Source: JAADHI01 sp964451325 (GTDB lineage Bacteria; Nitrospirota; Nitrospiria; SBBL01; JAADHI01). From it: a DNA stretch of 64,000 nt. The notes under the pieces were generated by a model, which was not told where the DNA came from, made no database searches, and worked only from the letters and a program-made list of their open reading frames with translations. Position 1 is the stretch's first letter; every line of letters begins with the position of its first letter. The stretch is taken from the NCBI GenBank assembly GCA_964451325.1, contig CAYVHO010000014.1:12837-76836 (forward strand), given 5' to 3'. Below, one piece after another: positions 16,661-24,434 of this stretch. A program made the position numbers and the translations under genes.

Positions 16661-18127
16661 ATGGCTCTTACAGTTAATGTCAATATTCCTTCGCTAAACG
16701 CGCAAAGGAATTTAAATAAATCACAAGGTGCTTTGGCGACTGCACTTCAGCGTTTGTCTTCAGGTCTACGTCTGAATAGTGCGAAAGATGATGCGGCCGG
16801 AATCGCCATCGCAACCCGGTTTACAACTCAGATTCGGGGTTTGAATGTGGCTTCTAGAAATGCTGCTGATGGTATTTCACTTGCGCAGACCGCAGAGGGT
16901 GCTTTAGATGAAGTGGTCAACAACCTTCAGCGTATTCGTGAGCTGGCCGTGCAATCCGCCAACTCCACAAACAGCGCAACAGATAGAGCGGCGCTGAATG
17001 CAGAGGCGACTGCTTTGATTGCTGAAATTGATCGTGTTGCACAAAATACAAACTTTAATGGGGTGAACTTGCTTAACGGCACCTTTACCTCCCAGAATTT
17101 TCAAGTGGGTGCCAATGGTGGTGGATCGAATGTTGTTTCGATTACTTCTATTTCGAGTGCAAGAACGTCTGCGCTTGGGGTGGGATCAGGATCAAGCTAT
17201 TCGACGACGACAAACAATGCTGCCGGGACGACAGTTACACTGGCTGCAGGGGATGTGACGCTTAATGGTTATCAAGTGGGTGACACCGTTACAGATGGTG
17301 TTTCTTATTCCAATGCTTTGGGAAGTGCCATTGCTAAAGTCGCGGCGATCAACGCCATTACGGGTAGTACAAACGTTACAGCAACAGTTGATGCGACAAC
17401 GGTAAACGGCGGAGCCGTTACAAGCGCTACCGCGATTGCTGCGGGTGATATTGTTTTGAACGGTGTCGATTTGGGTGCTTTCGAAGCGCAAACCAGTGAG
17501 GAAGCCCGTAGTTCTGAAGTCGCAGCGAAAATTAATTCGATCACGGCACAAACAGGGGTTACTGCGACAGCTGGAACCGGGACTAGCGGTGGAGTGACTT
17601 TGACTGCGGTTGATGGTCGAAATATCACTTTAGAGGTTAGTGATGCGACTCAGGCGGCCAATACAGGTTTTGCAGTGAATACAGTCACAACTGTTGCGAC
17701 TTATGACTTAAGCTCTACAGATTCAGCTGGTATCACTGTTTCTGGATCGGTAGCGGGGCTGGGTGCAGCTGGATTGGCGGCGGGATTCACTGCCGCAACG
17801 GCGACCGTCGGTGCGGGTGTTTCTTCCTTGGATTTAACCACGAGTACAGGTTCAACCAGTGCTCTGACGATTATTGATGCGGCTTTGGCGACGGTGAATA
17901 GCTCTCGAGGAGACTTAGGGGCGATTCAGAACAGGTTTGCATCGACCATTGTGAGTATTCAGACGACCTCTGAAAATCTCTCGGCTTCCAGAAGTCGTAT
18001 TCAGGATGCCGATTTTGCCCAGGAGACTGCGGCATTGGCGCGAGGACAGATCCTACAACAGGCGGGTATTGCCATTTTGGCACAGGCGAATTCACTGCCA
18101 CAAAGTGTTTTGGCCCTGCTGCAATAA
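16661..18127 (+). CDS. fliC: Flagellin
   Basis: Major filament protein, 488 residues. The N-terminal D0/D1 region (1-165) reads ALTVNVNIPSLNAQRNLNKS and LRLNSAKDDAAGIAIATR. The C-terminal D1/D0 region (about 400-488) includes SRIQDADFAQETAALARGQI and ends in LALLQ, as flagellins do. The middle (about 166-395) is Thr/Ser/Ala/Gly-rich and contains a hook-IN-like stretch around DIVLNGVDLGAF. This surface domain is rich in hydroxyl residues, a plausible target for the GT41 enzymes upstream. A strong ribosome site (AAGGAGGA) lies 6 nt before ATG. Confidence 0.97.
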   Translation: MALTVNVNIPSLNAQRNLNKSQGALATALQRLSSGLRLNSAKDDAAGIAIATRFTTQIRGLNVASRNAADGISLAQTAEGALDEVVNNLQRIRELAVQSANSTNSATDRAALNAEATALIAEIDRVAQNTNFNGVNLLNGTFTSQNFQVGANGGGSNVVSITSISSARTSALGVGSGSSYSTTTNNAAGTTVTLAAGDVTLNGYQVGDTVTDGVSYSNALGSAIAKVAAINAITGSTNVTATVDATTVNGGAVTSATAIAAGDIVLNGVDLGAFEAQTSEEARSSEVAAKINSITAQTGVTATAGTGTSGGVTLTAVDGRNITLEVSDATQAANTGFAVNTVTTVATYDLSSTDSAGITVSGSVAGLGAAGLAAGFTAATATVGAGVSSLDLTTSTGSTSALTIIDAALATVNSSRGDLGAIQNRFASTIVSIQTTSENLSASRSRIQDADFAQETAALARGQILQQAGIAILAQANSLPQSVLALLQ

Positions 18128-18156
18128 TGGCAAGTCAAACGACAGAAATAAAGAAT

Positions 18157-18192
18157 GACCTCGGAGGAGGGCTTGCCCTCCTCCGAAAGGTC
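18157..18192 (+). promoter_or_regulatory. Strong hairpin between fliC and flaG
   Basis: CGGAGGAGGGC (18162-18172) and GCCCTCCTCCG (18175-18185) are perfectly complementary with a 2-nt loop. An outer GACCT/AGGTC pair closes the stem. No T run follows, so it is probably an mRNA-stabilising or attenuating hairpin. The 5' arm holds GGAGGAGG, which could also attract CsrA when unfolded. Confidence 0.6.
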
Positions 18193-18214
18193 TTCTGGAA
18201 AGTTGGAGGATAAG

Positions 18215-18613
18215 ATGATGGATACAATCAATCCCATCCCCCAGGCGGTTACGCCCTTGACGGGTCCGAATGCATCGTCTCAGACAAACCGTAGAGGGAA
18301 ATTGCCCAGTACAGGGCAAAATATGCCTGCTACTTCTGGAAATCAAGAAACCGAAAGTCCAGAAGAAAACAAAGCATCTTCGGAGGTCAATCATGAGGCG
18401 CTTCAAAAAACGGTGGATAGCCTGAATGGGTATGCACAGAATTTAAAGCGGAATTTACAGTTTAGTGTGGATAAGGACTTAAATCGCACCGTGATTCGTG
18501 TGGTCGACACAGATACAAAGCAGGTCATTCGACAGATCCCATCAGAGGAAATGCTTGCAATTGCAAGACGTACCGATGCGTCGGCGAGCGCAATACTTGA
18601 TGTCCTAGCCTAA
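18215..18613 (+). CDS. flaG: FlaG family flagellar protein
   Basis: Protein of the FlaG family, which affects filament length in some bacteria. The 132-residue product has an unstructured polar first half. Its second half carries the family core, with LQFSVDKDLNRTVIRVVDTDTKQVIRQIP (residues about 78-106) and EEMLAIARR. The frame opens at 18155 inside a hairpin, but GGAGGA (18205-18210) sits before ATG 18215/18218, so I place the start there. It lies between flagellin and fliD, the usual position. Confidence 0.9.
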   Translation: MMDTINPIPQAVTPLTGPNASSQTNRRGKLPSTGQNMPATSGNQETESPEENKASSEVNHEALQKTVDSLNGYAQNLKRNLQFSVDKDLNRTVIRVVDTDTKQVIRQIPSEEMLAIARRTDASASAILDVLA

Positions 18614-18795
18614 AGTATTATTTAGGCATCGAAACTGCATTATCCAAGTTGAAGCCAAGCAGGAATTTCAGGGGAAATCACTTTAAATCCTGGAGGTTCA
18701 AGGCTAGATTTGTACTTAAGTTCATTCAATCTGTCATTGAATTTACGATTTGAATGTTTATTCGGTCTAATTTTTTCTGCAAGGGGCAATAGAAT
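18614..18795 (+). other. flaG-fliD spacer
   Basis: A 182-bp spacer. The only structure I see is a short inverted repeat, ATTCAAT (18724-18730) and ATTGAAT (18736-18742). A sigma-28-like TAAAG near 18612 lacks a good -10 partner. No convincing promoter found. Confidence 0.4.
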
Positions 18796-20817
18796 ATGTC
18801 AATCGCAACCCCGGGTGTAGGTTCAGGCTTAGATGTCAATGGCATCATCACAAGTTTAATGAACTTTGAAGCCCGCCCACTCTTATTGCTTGATCAGAAA
18901 GAAGCGGCCTTTCAAGCAGAGTTAAGTGGATACGGTAGCTTAAAAGCATCTATCTCTGCATTTCAAACGGCAGTTTCGGGTTTAAGCGATATTTCAAAAT
19001 ATATTAACTTAACGGCGTCCACTTCTGATGCGACTGTTTTTACGGCAAGTGCTGATGCAACTGCGAATGTCGGGTCTTATTCTGTTGAGGTCAGCGCACT
19101 GGCCTCAAACCAAAAACTCACCACGGACGATAATAAACAAGCAGACACCAGCTCTTCTATTGGAACAGGCACACTCACCTTTGACTTCGGAACGATTAGT
19201 GGAGGCACGCTGAGTGCTGGAAAGTATTCGGGGGCGACCTTTACAAGTAACGGCGCGGGTGTGAAAACGGTTACGATTGACAGTACGAATGACTCTCTTT
19301 CCGGTATTCGAGATGCGATCAATTCGGCAAATATTGGTGTGACCGCGACGATTATAAACAACGGTGATCCCTCAACACCTTATATTCTTTCCCTCACTTC
19401 GGAAAATATCGGACTTAAAAATAGCATCAAAATCTCGGTTAGTGGTGATGCAGCCCTTGATACCTTGCTCGCAAATGATCCCGCAGGAACACAAAACCTT
19501 GACGAGACTGTTACAGCATCCGATTCAGCTTTTTTAGTGGATGGGGTTTCAATTACAAAATCATCGAATACGGTCACAGATGTTGTTGAGGGGGTAACGC
19601 TTAATCTGCTCAAAACAAATATTGCTGATGCCAAAATCCTAAGTGTTTCTAGGGATACCTCCACGGTGACGGGTTCCGTTGGTTCTTTTGTCGCGGCCTA
19701 CAACGCCGTGAAAGCTGCGATTGATGAACTGACTGTTTATGATCCGGTCACAAAAATTAATGGATTATTGCAAGGTGATCCCTCGACTATTTCTATAGAA
19801 ACTAGAATTAACCGAGTGATGACGTCCTCAGTAACAGCCTTGAGTGGAAGTTTAACGACTCTGAGCGATGTCGGTGTCTCATTTAAAGCAGACGGTACTT
19901 TGTCGCTTGATTCCACACAACTTCAGACGGCCATTGATGATAATTACAATGATATTGCGGGTATTTTTATTGCACAGGGAAAACCCTCAGACAGCTTAAT
20001 TAAGTACGTTAGCGCGACAAACAAAACAGAGGGCGGAGATTACGCCGTGAATATTACGCAGTTGGCGACGCAAGGGAAGGAAGTGGGCAGTGCCGCTGCT
20101 GGATTGACCATTACGGGAGGCGTCAACGACACCATTGACATTACGGTAGATGGTGCAAGTGGCACAATCACATTAGCGGCGGGAACCTACGCAAGTGCCA
20201 GTGCACTTGCGACGGAAGTTCAGTCTAAAATAAACGGTTTAAGTGATTTCTCAAGTGCCGGGGTTTCCGTGACGGTCACGGAATCTGCGGGTGTTTTGAC
20301 GCTTACTTCGAAGGGCTACGGATCAAGTTCAAGAGTGGATGTAAGTGGAGGAAATGGAGAGAGCAATCTGGTGGGGGGCAGTGCAATCAGCACGGTCGGA
20401 GTGAATGTCACTGGAACAATCAATGGCGCTGCATCGACGGGTTTTGGACAGTTTCTGACTGTGAGTACTGGGAATGTTGCCGAGGGACTTAAAATTCAGG
20501 TGATCGGTGGTACTACAGGGAGTCGGGGCACTTTGGCCTATTCAGAGGGTTATGCCTTTCAACTTGATGAATTGACGGCTGAGATTCTTGGCACGGATGG
20601 TTCCATTGAAAGCCGAACGATTGGTATTAACACGAGCATTGAGGACATCAATCAGCAGAGAATCGATATTAATGCACGTTTGGTCAATATAGAAGCACGT
20701 TATCGAAAACAATATACAACGCTCGATATATTACTGAGCCAATTTCAGGCGCAAAGTGATTTTTTGACACAACAACTGGCTTCATTGGCAACACTCCCGA
20801 AAACAGGTCGGCGATAA
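18796..20817 (+). CDS. fliD: Flagellar filament cap protein FliD
   Basis: Hook-associated protein 2, the filament cap that folds exported flagellin. The product has 673 residues. The N-terminal domain reads ATPGVGSGLDVNGIITSLMNFEARPL. Two hook-IN-like stretches occur in the centre (around GVTATIINNGDPSTPYILSLTS and around 500-530). The C-terminal coiled coil ends with RKQYTTLDILLSQFQAQSDFL-type FliD sequence. It is longer than the E. coli protein, the extra length being in the Ser/Thr/Gly-rich middle. Confidence 0.95.
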   Translation: MSIATPGVGSGLDVNGIITSLMNFEARPLLLLDQKEAAFQAELSGYGSLKASISAFQTAVSGLSDISKYINLTASTSDATVFTASADATANVGSYSVEVSALASNQKLTTDDNKQADTSSSIGTGTLTFDFGTISGGTLSAGKYSGATFTSNGAGVKTVTIDSTNDSLSGIRDAINSANIGVTATIINNGDPSTPYILSLTSENIGLKNSIKISVSGDAALDTLLANDPAGTQNLDETVTASDSAFLVDGVSITKSSNTVTDVVEGVTLNLLKTNIADAKILSVSRDTSTVTGSVGSFVAAYNAVKAAIDELTVYDPVTKINGLLQGDPSTISIETRINRVMTSSVTALSGSLTTLSDVGVSFKADGTLSLDSTQLQTAIDDNYNDIAGIFIAQGKPSDSLIKYVSATNKTEGGDYAVNITQLATQGKEVGSAAAGLTITGGVNDTIDITVDGASGTITLAAGTYASASALATEVQSKINGLSDFSSAGVSVTVTESAGVLTLTSKGYGSSSRVDVSGGNGESNLVGGSAISTVGVNVTGTINGAASTGFGQFLTVSTGNVAEGLKIQVIGGTTGSRGTLAYSEGYAFQLDELTAEILGTDGSIESRTIGINTSIEDINQQRIDINARLVNIEARYRKQYTTLDILLSQFQAQSDFLTQQLASLATLPKTGRR

Positions 20818-20853
20818 TGATCGCCCCATTTAATAAAGAGGAGATTTTAGCCT

Positions 20854-21306
20854 GTGCAGAATAATTATGTTCAAGAATACTCGAAAGTCGGAATGGAGAC
20901 TGGCATTGCTTCGGCAGATCCACATCGTCTGATTTTGATGTTGCTTGAAGGTGCGATTACTTCAATTTTATTTGCAAAAAAGGAAATCGATGCGGGAAAT
21001 ATCTCTGCGAAAGGTGAGGCGATTGCAAAGGCGATTCGCATCATCGGAGAACTCGACACCAGTTTGAATATGGAAGCGGGTGGGGAGATCGCGGAAAACC
21101 TGAGAAACCTCTACGAATATATGTCGATTGCCCTGGTTGAAGCCAATTTAAAAAATGATGTCAAGAAACTTCTTGAGGTCATGCAGCTTCTTTCAGAGCT
21201 CAGAGCAGGTTGGCAGGGCATCGCCGACGAAGTCCGAGAAGCGGTTCAAGTGACAGGGCCAAACCCTTCGGCGGAGATGTCAAGCGCAAGTTACGGTCTT
21301 GCTTAA
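20854..21306 (+). CDS. fliS: Flagellar export chaperone FliS
   Basis: Cytosolic chaperone that binds the C-terminus of flagellin. The 150-residue product starts QNNYVQEYSKVGMETGIASADPHRLILMLLEGA, the family signature. It continues with the helical bundle containing GELDTSLNMEAGGEIAENLRNLYEYM. The start is GTG 20854, with AAAGAGGAG about 10 nt upstream. It is followed without spacing by the fliT-like gene. Confidence 0.95.
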   Translation: MQNNYVQEYSKVGMETGIASADPHRLILMLLEGAITSILFAKKEIDAGNISAKGEAIAKAIRIIGELDTSLNMEAGGEIAENLRNLYEYMSIALVEANLKNDVKKLLEVMQLLSELRAGWQGIADEVREAVQVTGPNPSAEMSSASYGLA

Positions 21307-21316
21307 GGAGGAAAAA

Positions 21317-21634
21317 TTGACTGAACTGACCCTTTATACCGCAATTTGTTGTTTGTCCGAAGAAATGCTTTCGCTTGCAAAAACGGGAGTTTGGGATGAA
21401 ATGATTGCCATTGAAGAGAAACGTCGTGTCCTCATTGAGCAGGCAAAGACGCTGAGCAAAAGTACCCAGCTTAAAGAGAGAGAGAGCGGTCAAAAAGTCG
21501 ATTTGATACAGCGTATTCTCTCAGCAGACACTGAAACAAAAATATGGGTTGAGCAGCGGATGGTCTTATTGCAAAACGGCTTTAAAACCGAGAGGAGACT
21601 GCTCAAGACCTACGGGAGCCATGCCCTTTCGTAA
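21317..21634 (+). CDS. FliT-like flagellar chaperone
   Basis: A 105-residue, almost wholly helical, charged protein. It resembles FliT-type chaperones in size, position after fliS and pattern (W-x-E-M-x-x-x-E-E-x-R at residues about 24-34). Sequence identity with FliT is generally low, so the call rests mainly on context. The open frame begins in fliS at 21299, but AAGGAGGA (21305-21312) precedes TTG 21317, which I take as the start. Confidence 0.6.
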   Translation: MTELTLYTAICCLSEEMLSLAKTGVWDEMIAIEEKRRVLIEQAKTLSKSTQLKERESGQKVDLIQRILSADTETKIWVEQRMVLLQNGFKTERRLLKTYGSHALS

Positions 21635-21665
21635 ACCTGCACGATTGAAAACAATAAAAAAACTC

Positions 21666-21693
21666 AAATGCCCGTTTATCGGGCATTTTTTTT
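21666..21693 (+). terminator. Rho-independent terminator of flagellar operon
   Basis: Stem AAATGCCCG (21666-21674) with CGGGCATTT (21680-21688), loop TTTAT, then a T run. Confidence 0.85.
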
Positions 21694-21751
21694 GTCTGGG
21701 TCGCTAAACTGCGAAATGGACTGAGGGGAAGACGGCCATGAGCCGGATTTT

Positions 21752-21837
21752 TGGTGCCGAAGGGGGGATTTGAACCCCCACAGGTTGCCCCACACGCCCC
21801 TCAAACGTGCGTGTCTACCAAATTCCACCACTTCGGC
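21752..21837 (-). tRNA. tRNA-Leu (anticodon GAG)
   Basis: Reading the minus strand: acceptor stem GCCGAAG pairs with CTTCGGC, the T-arm is GGGGGTTCAAATCCCCC, and there is a long variable arm typical of Leu tRNAs. The anticodon loop TTGAGGG lies on a CACGT/GCGTG stem. The 3' CCA is encoded (21754-21752). Anticodon GAG reads CUC/CUU. Confidence 0.95.
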
Positions 21838-21848
21838 AAGAACGCGAT

Positions 21849-21875
21849 ACTATATTTTTGAGTGGATCATGTCAA
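21849..21875 (-). promoter_or_regulatory. Promoter of tRNA-Leu(GAG)
   Basis: TTGACA (21875-21870) and TATAGT (21854-21849) with a 15-nt spacer on the minus strand, or TAGTAT at 17 nt. Start near 21842, a few bases before the tRNA. Confidence 0.6.
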
Positions 21876-21882
21876 GAAAGTT

Positions 21883-21909
21883 TTGACATCAGATACATTG
21901 AATTATTAA
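21883..21909 (+). promoter_or_regulatory. Candidate engB promoter, back to back with tRNA promoter
   Basis: TTGACA (21883-21888) with TATTAA (21904-21909) at 15 nt. Its -35 is 7 bp from the opposite-strand TTGACA, giving the palindrome TGTCAA-N7-TTGACA. The -10 is poor. Confidence 0.35.
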
Positions 21910-21955
21910 AGTGAATCCTTACAAATCACATTAAAAATATAATGATGGAAAATAA

Positions 21956-22534
21956 ATGAAAATAACCTCAATTGAATATATCAAGGCTGCGACGCATTGG
22001 CAGGATGGACCCACAGATGGTCTGCCGGAGGTTGCCGTTATTGGTCGCTCCAATGTGGGGAAGTCTTCTCTGATCAACCTGCTCACGGGACGGAAAATGG
22101 CCCATGTCGCTAAAGCGCCTGGGAAAACACAATTGATCCAATATTTTTTAATTAACCGCACATTTTACCTTGTGGATTTACCGGGCTACGGATATGCCAA
22201 GGTGGGCAAAAAAACCAAAAAGGCATGGGGGCCTATGGTGGATGCCTATATGACCAAAAGAAAGACCTTGGCTGCTGTGGGACTGCTCATTGATATCCGC
22301 CGTTCCGATAGCCCGCTTGATTTTCAGATGCGCGAATGGCTGAGCTATCATCAAATTTCTACCTTTTGCATTGTGACGAAGGCAGACAAAATCGCCATGG
22401 GAAAACGGAAAACCTACGTCGATGCGATTAAGTCTGCTTATGCTATTGATGAACTAACGGTCTGCTCTTCACTCAAAAAAACGGGAAAAACCGAGATTTG
22501 GAAAAGGATTTCGGCGATATTGTTTGAGTCTTGA
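21956..22534 (+). CDS. engB: Ribosome biogenesis GTP-binding protein EngB/YsxC
   Basis: TrmE-Era-like GTPase needed for large ribosomal subunit assembly. The 192-residue product shows G1 GRSNVGKSS, G2 around APGKTQ, G3 DLPGYGYA, G4 TKADK and G5 SSLKKTG, all in order. The family length is normal. The ribosome site is weak (ATGGAAAATAA before ATG). Confidence 0.96.
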   Translation: MKITSIEYIKAATHWQDGPTDGLPEVAVIGRSNVGKSSLINLLTGRKMAHVAKAPGKTQLIQYFLINRTFYLVDLPGYGYAKVGKKTKKAWGPMVDAYMTKRKTLAAVGLLIDIRRSDSPLDFQMREWLSYHQISTFCIVTKADKIAMGKRKTYVDAIKSAYAIDELTVCSSLKKTGKTEIWKRISAILFES

Positions 22535-22546
22535 GCCAAGCTTCTT

Positions 22547-23509
22547 TTATTTAATTTCTACGAATGAGCGTTTCCAGAGATCGCTGATCCATTGACTGCG
22601 AAGCGTATTGGTTTCTTTTGCGATGAGCCTTTCTTTGATTCTTTTTTTGACCGAATCAAAAGGTCTCATTTTCCCAATTTCCTGCTCCTCAATTTTGAAG
22701 ATGTGAATACCGAGCGGCGTCCGGATTGGGGCGGTGATTTCCCCGGCTTTTAGACGAAAAATTTCGGCATCTATTTTGGGCGTGAGATCTCCTCTCTTAA
22801 AAAAACCAAGATTTCCGGCTTGTTTTTTCTCGCGTCCCTCGCTGTATTCGGAAACGAGTTGTGCGAAGTTTGTTCCGCTGTGTGCTTCATTGTAGATTGT
22901 TTCTGCTTTTTCTTTGATTTGTTGTTCAAGGGTTTCGCTGGTGTTTTTAGGAATACGTAACAAAATCTGAGTGATCTTCACCCGGTCGGGCAGGCTGAAA
23001 ATTTCAGGGTTTTCATGATAATAGGCTTGCACGACTTGATCGCTCAAGCTCACCATGGTCCTGACTTCGCGACCCAGTAGTTTGATTGCCATGACTTGGT
23101 TCTTGAGGTTTTTGACATATTGATCCCAGGACATGTTGTCTTGGGAAACGGCTTGTTTGAGTGTTTTTCGGTCGGGGATTTTGTTCCGTTGTTCAATATC
23201 TTTTAGGGCAAACTCGACCTCCTCATCTGAGACCGAAATGCCTTTTCTCCGTGCTTCTTGAATCAGCAACTGTTCTTCGATCAATTGTCTGAGAATTTCC
23301 CATCGCTCGTCTGAGGTCCGTACGGGATTTCCTGCGTCTTTTCTAGAGCGGATGATGCGGTCCAGCTGGCTTTGTGTGATGACTTCTTTCCCTGCGATGG
23401 CAACAACGCGGTCGATGGCTGTCTCGGCCTGGCTTAAGCTTTGTGTGGCGATCACTGAGAGGGCAAGGATAAATGTCCCCTCAAGAAAACGTTTTAAGCA
23501 GCTCTTCAT
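22547..23509 (-). CDS. SurA-like periplasmic peptidyl-prolyl isomerase
   Basis: Periplasmic chaperone/foldase for outer-membrane proteins. The 320-residue product has an N-terminal signal (KRFLEGTFILALSVIATQSLSQA) and a SurA N-domain (VVAIAGKEVITQSQLD). A parvulin domain from about 175 follows (ITQILLRIPKN, GNLGFFKRGDL, APIRTPLGIHIFKIEE). ATG 23509 gives a proper signal peptide; the frame extends upstream to 23563 without one. It overlaps the preceding paralogue by 29 nt and ends the operon. Confidence 0.9.
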   Translation of the reverse strand: MKSCLKRFLEGTFILALSVIATQSLSQAETAIDRVVAIAGKEVITQSQLDRIIRSRKDAGNPVRTSDERWEILRQLIEEQLLIQEARRKGISVSDEEVEFALKDIEQRNKIPDRKTLKQAVSQDNMSWDQYVKNLKNQVMAIKLLGREVRTMVSLSDQVVQAYYHENPEIFSLPDRVKITQILLRIPKNTSETLEQQIKEKAETIYNEAHSGTNFAQLVSEYSEGREKKQAGNLGFFKRGDLTPKIDAEIFRLKAGEITAPIRTPLGIHIFKIEEQEIGKMRPFDSVKKRIKERLIAKETNTLRSQWISDLWKRSFVEIK

Positions 23510-24434
23510 TGATGCGTACTTCTGTGCGGCGATGCAGTTTTTCGATCCATTCGGAATAAACACGTTCTCTTTTCCTATTCAGTAATGTTTGATGGAGTTT
23601 TTCCTCGATTTCCTGGAAAGGCAGTATCTGTTCGGCTTGTTTCTCTTCAATCCTGACGAGATGGTAGCCGAAGGGGGTTTTGATCACCTCGCTGATGGAT
23701 CCGACATCATTTTGAAATAGGGGATCAAAGGCCAGGGGTAGCTCTTCCCGTGTGAGGTAAGTGGGGCGTTTGTCGTTTTCAGTCTGTGTTTGTATCGAGT
23801 GCAGTCCTGCCATTTTGTCAAAATCAGCCCCTTCGAGCAGGTTTTTATGGAGTACTTTGGCCTTTTTTTCATCATCGACAATAATTTGTTTGAGTTTGAG
23901 CCGCTCCCCGACATGCCACTGCTCACGGTTATTTTCATAATAAGCCCGTACCGCTTGATCCGAGAGCATCAATCTTTTTTCATCGTTTTCACCAACAAGT
24001 TGTTGAAGCAGTTTTTCAATCAAGAGGTTTTCATGGGTTGATTTTTCCCAGGCCGCTTGTTCGATTTTTTGCTCGGATAAATATTGAAAAAAATGGGCCT
24101 TATCCATCCCGTGCATCAAAAGAGCCGTTTGCTGGGTGATTTCTGTCTCACTCAGGGTAATGTCGAGCCGTTTGGCTTCTTGTAACAGCATTTTGCGCTC
24201 AATCAGTTGATCCAGTAAGCCGCGTCTGAGGGCCTCGGTATCTTGCGTACTGGCCTTTTCATCTTTTTGTCCGGCGTCTTCTTCATTTTCAGGCAAGAGC
24301 GCACTTAATTCCGCAACCGTGATGACCTCTTCATTGACCAGTGCGACCGTTGCACTGAGCGGGTCCACGTCTTTTTTCCAACAGGCCTCCAAGAAAAAAA
24401 TGAGGGAGAGCAGTAGTAAGATCTGATACTTCAC
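23481..24434 (-). CDS. PrsA/SurA-like foldase lipoprotein
   Basis: Second parvulin-type foldase, 317 residues, but membrane-anchored. The signal LLLLSLIFFLEAC has a lipobox Cys18. The SurA-like N-domain (VALVNEEVITVAELSALLP) and parvulin core (LKQIIVDDEKKAK, VIKTPFGYHLVRIEEK) follow. It looks like a tandem duplicate of the downstream SurA-like gene. The start overlaps the mfd stop as ATGA. Its substrates are presumably outer-membrane or periplasmic proteins. Confidence 0.88.
   Translation of the reverse strand: MKYQILLLLSLIFFLEACWKKDVDPLSATVALVNEEVITVAELSALLPENEEDAGQKDEKASTQDTEALRRGLLDQLIERKMLLQEAKRLDITLSETEITQQTALLMHGMDKAHFFQYLSEQKIEQAAWEKSTHENLLIEKLLQQLVGENDEKRLMLSDQAVRAYYENNREQWHVGERLKLKQIIVDDEKKAKVLHKNLLEGADFDKMAGLHSIQTQTENDKRPTYLTREELPLAFDPLFQNDVGSISEVIKTPFGYHLVRIEEKQAEQILPFQEIEEKLHQTLLNRKRERVYSEWIEKLHRRTEVRINEELLKTFS

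Noticed and set aside
18610..18640. TAAAG near the flaG stop as a sigma-28 promoter for fliD
   Set aside because: The sequence at the -10 position (around CGAAACTG) does not resemble CCGATAA.
20806..20825. GGCGATAA at the fliD end, similar to a sigma-28 -10 before fliS
   Set aside because: There is no TAAA-like -35 at the correct 15-nt spacing.
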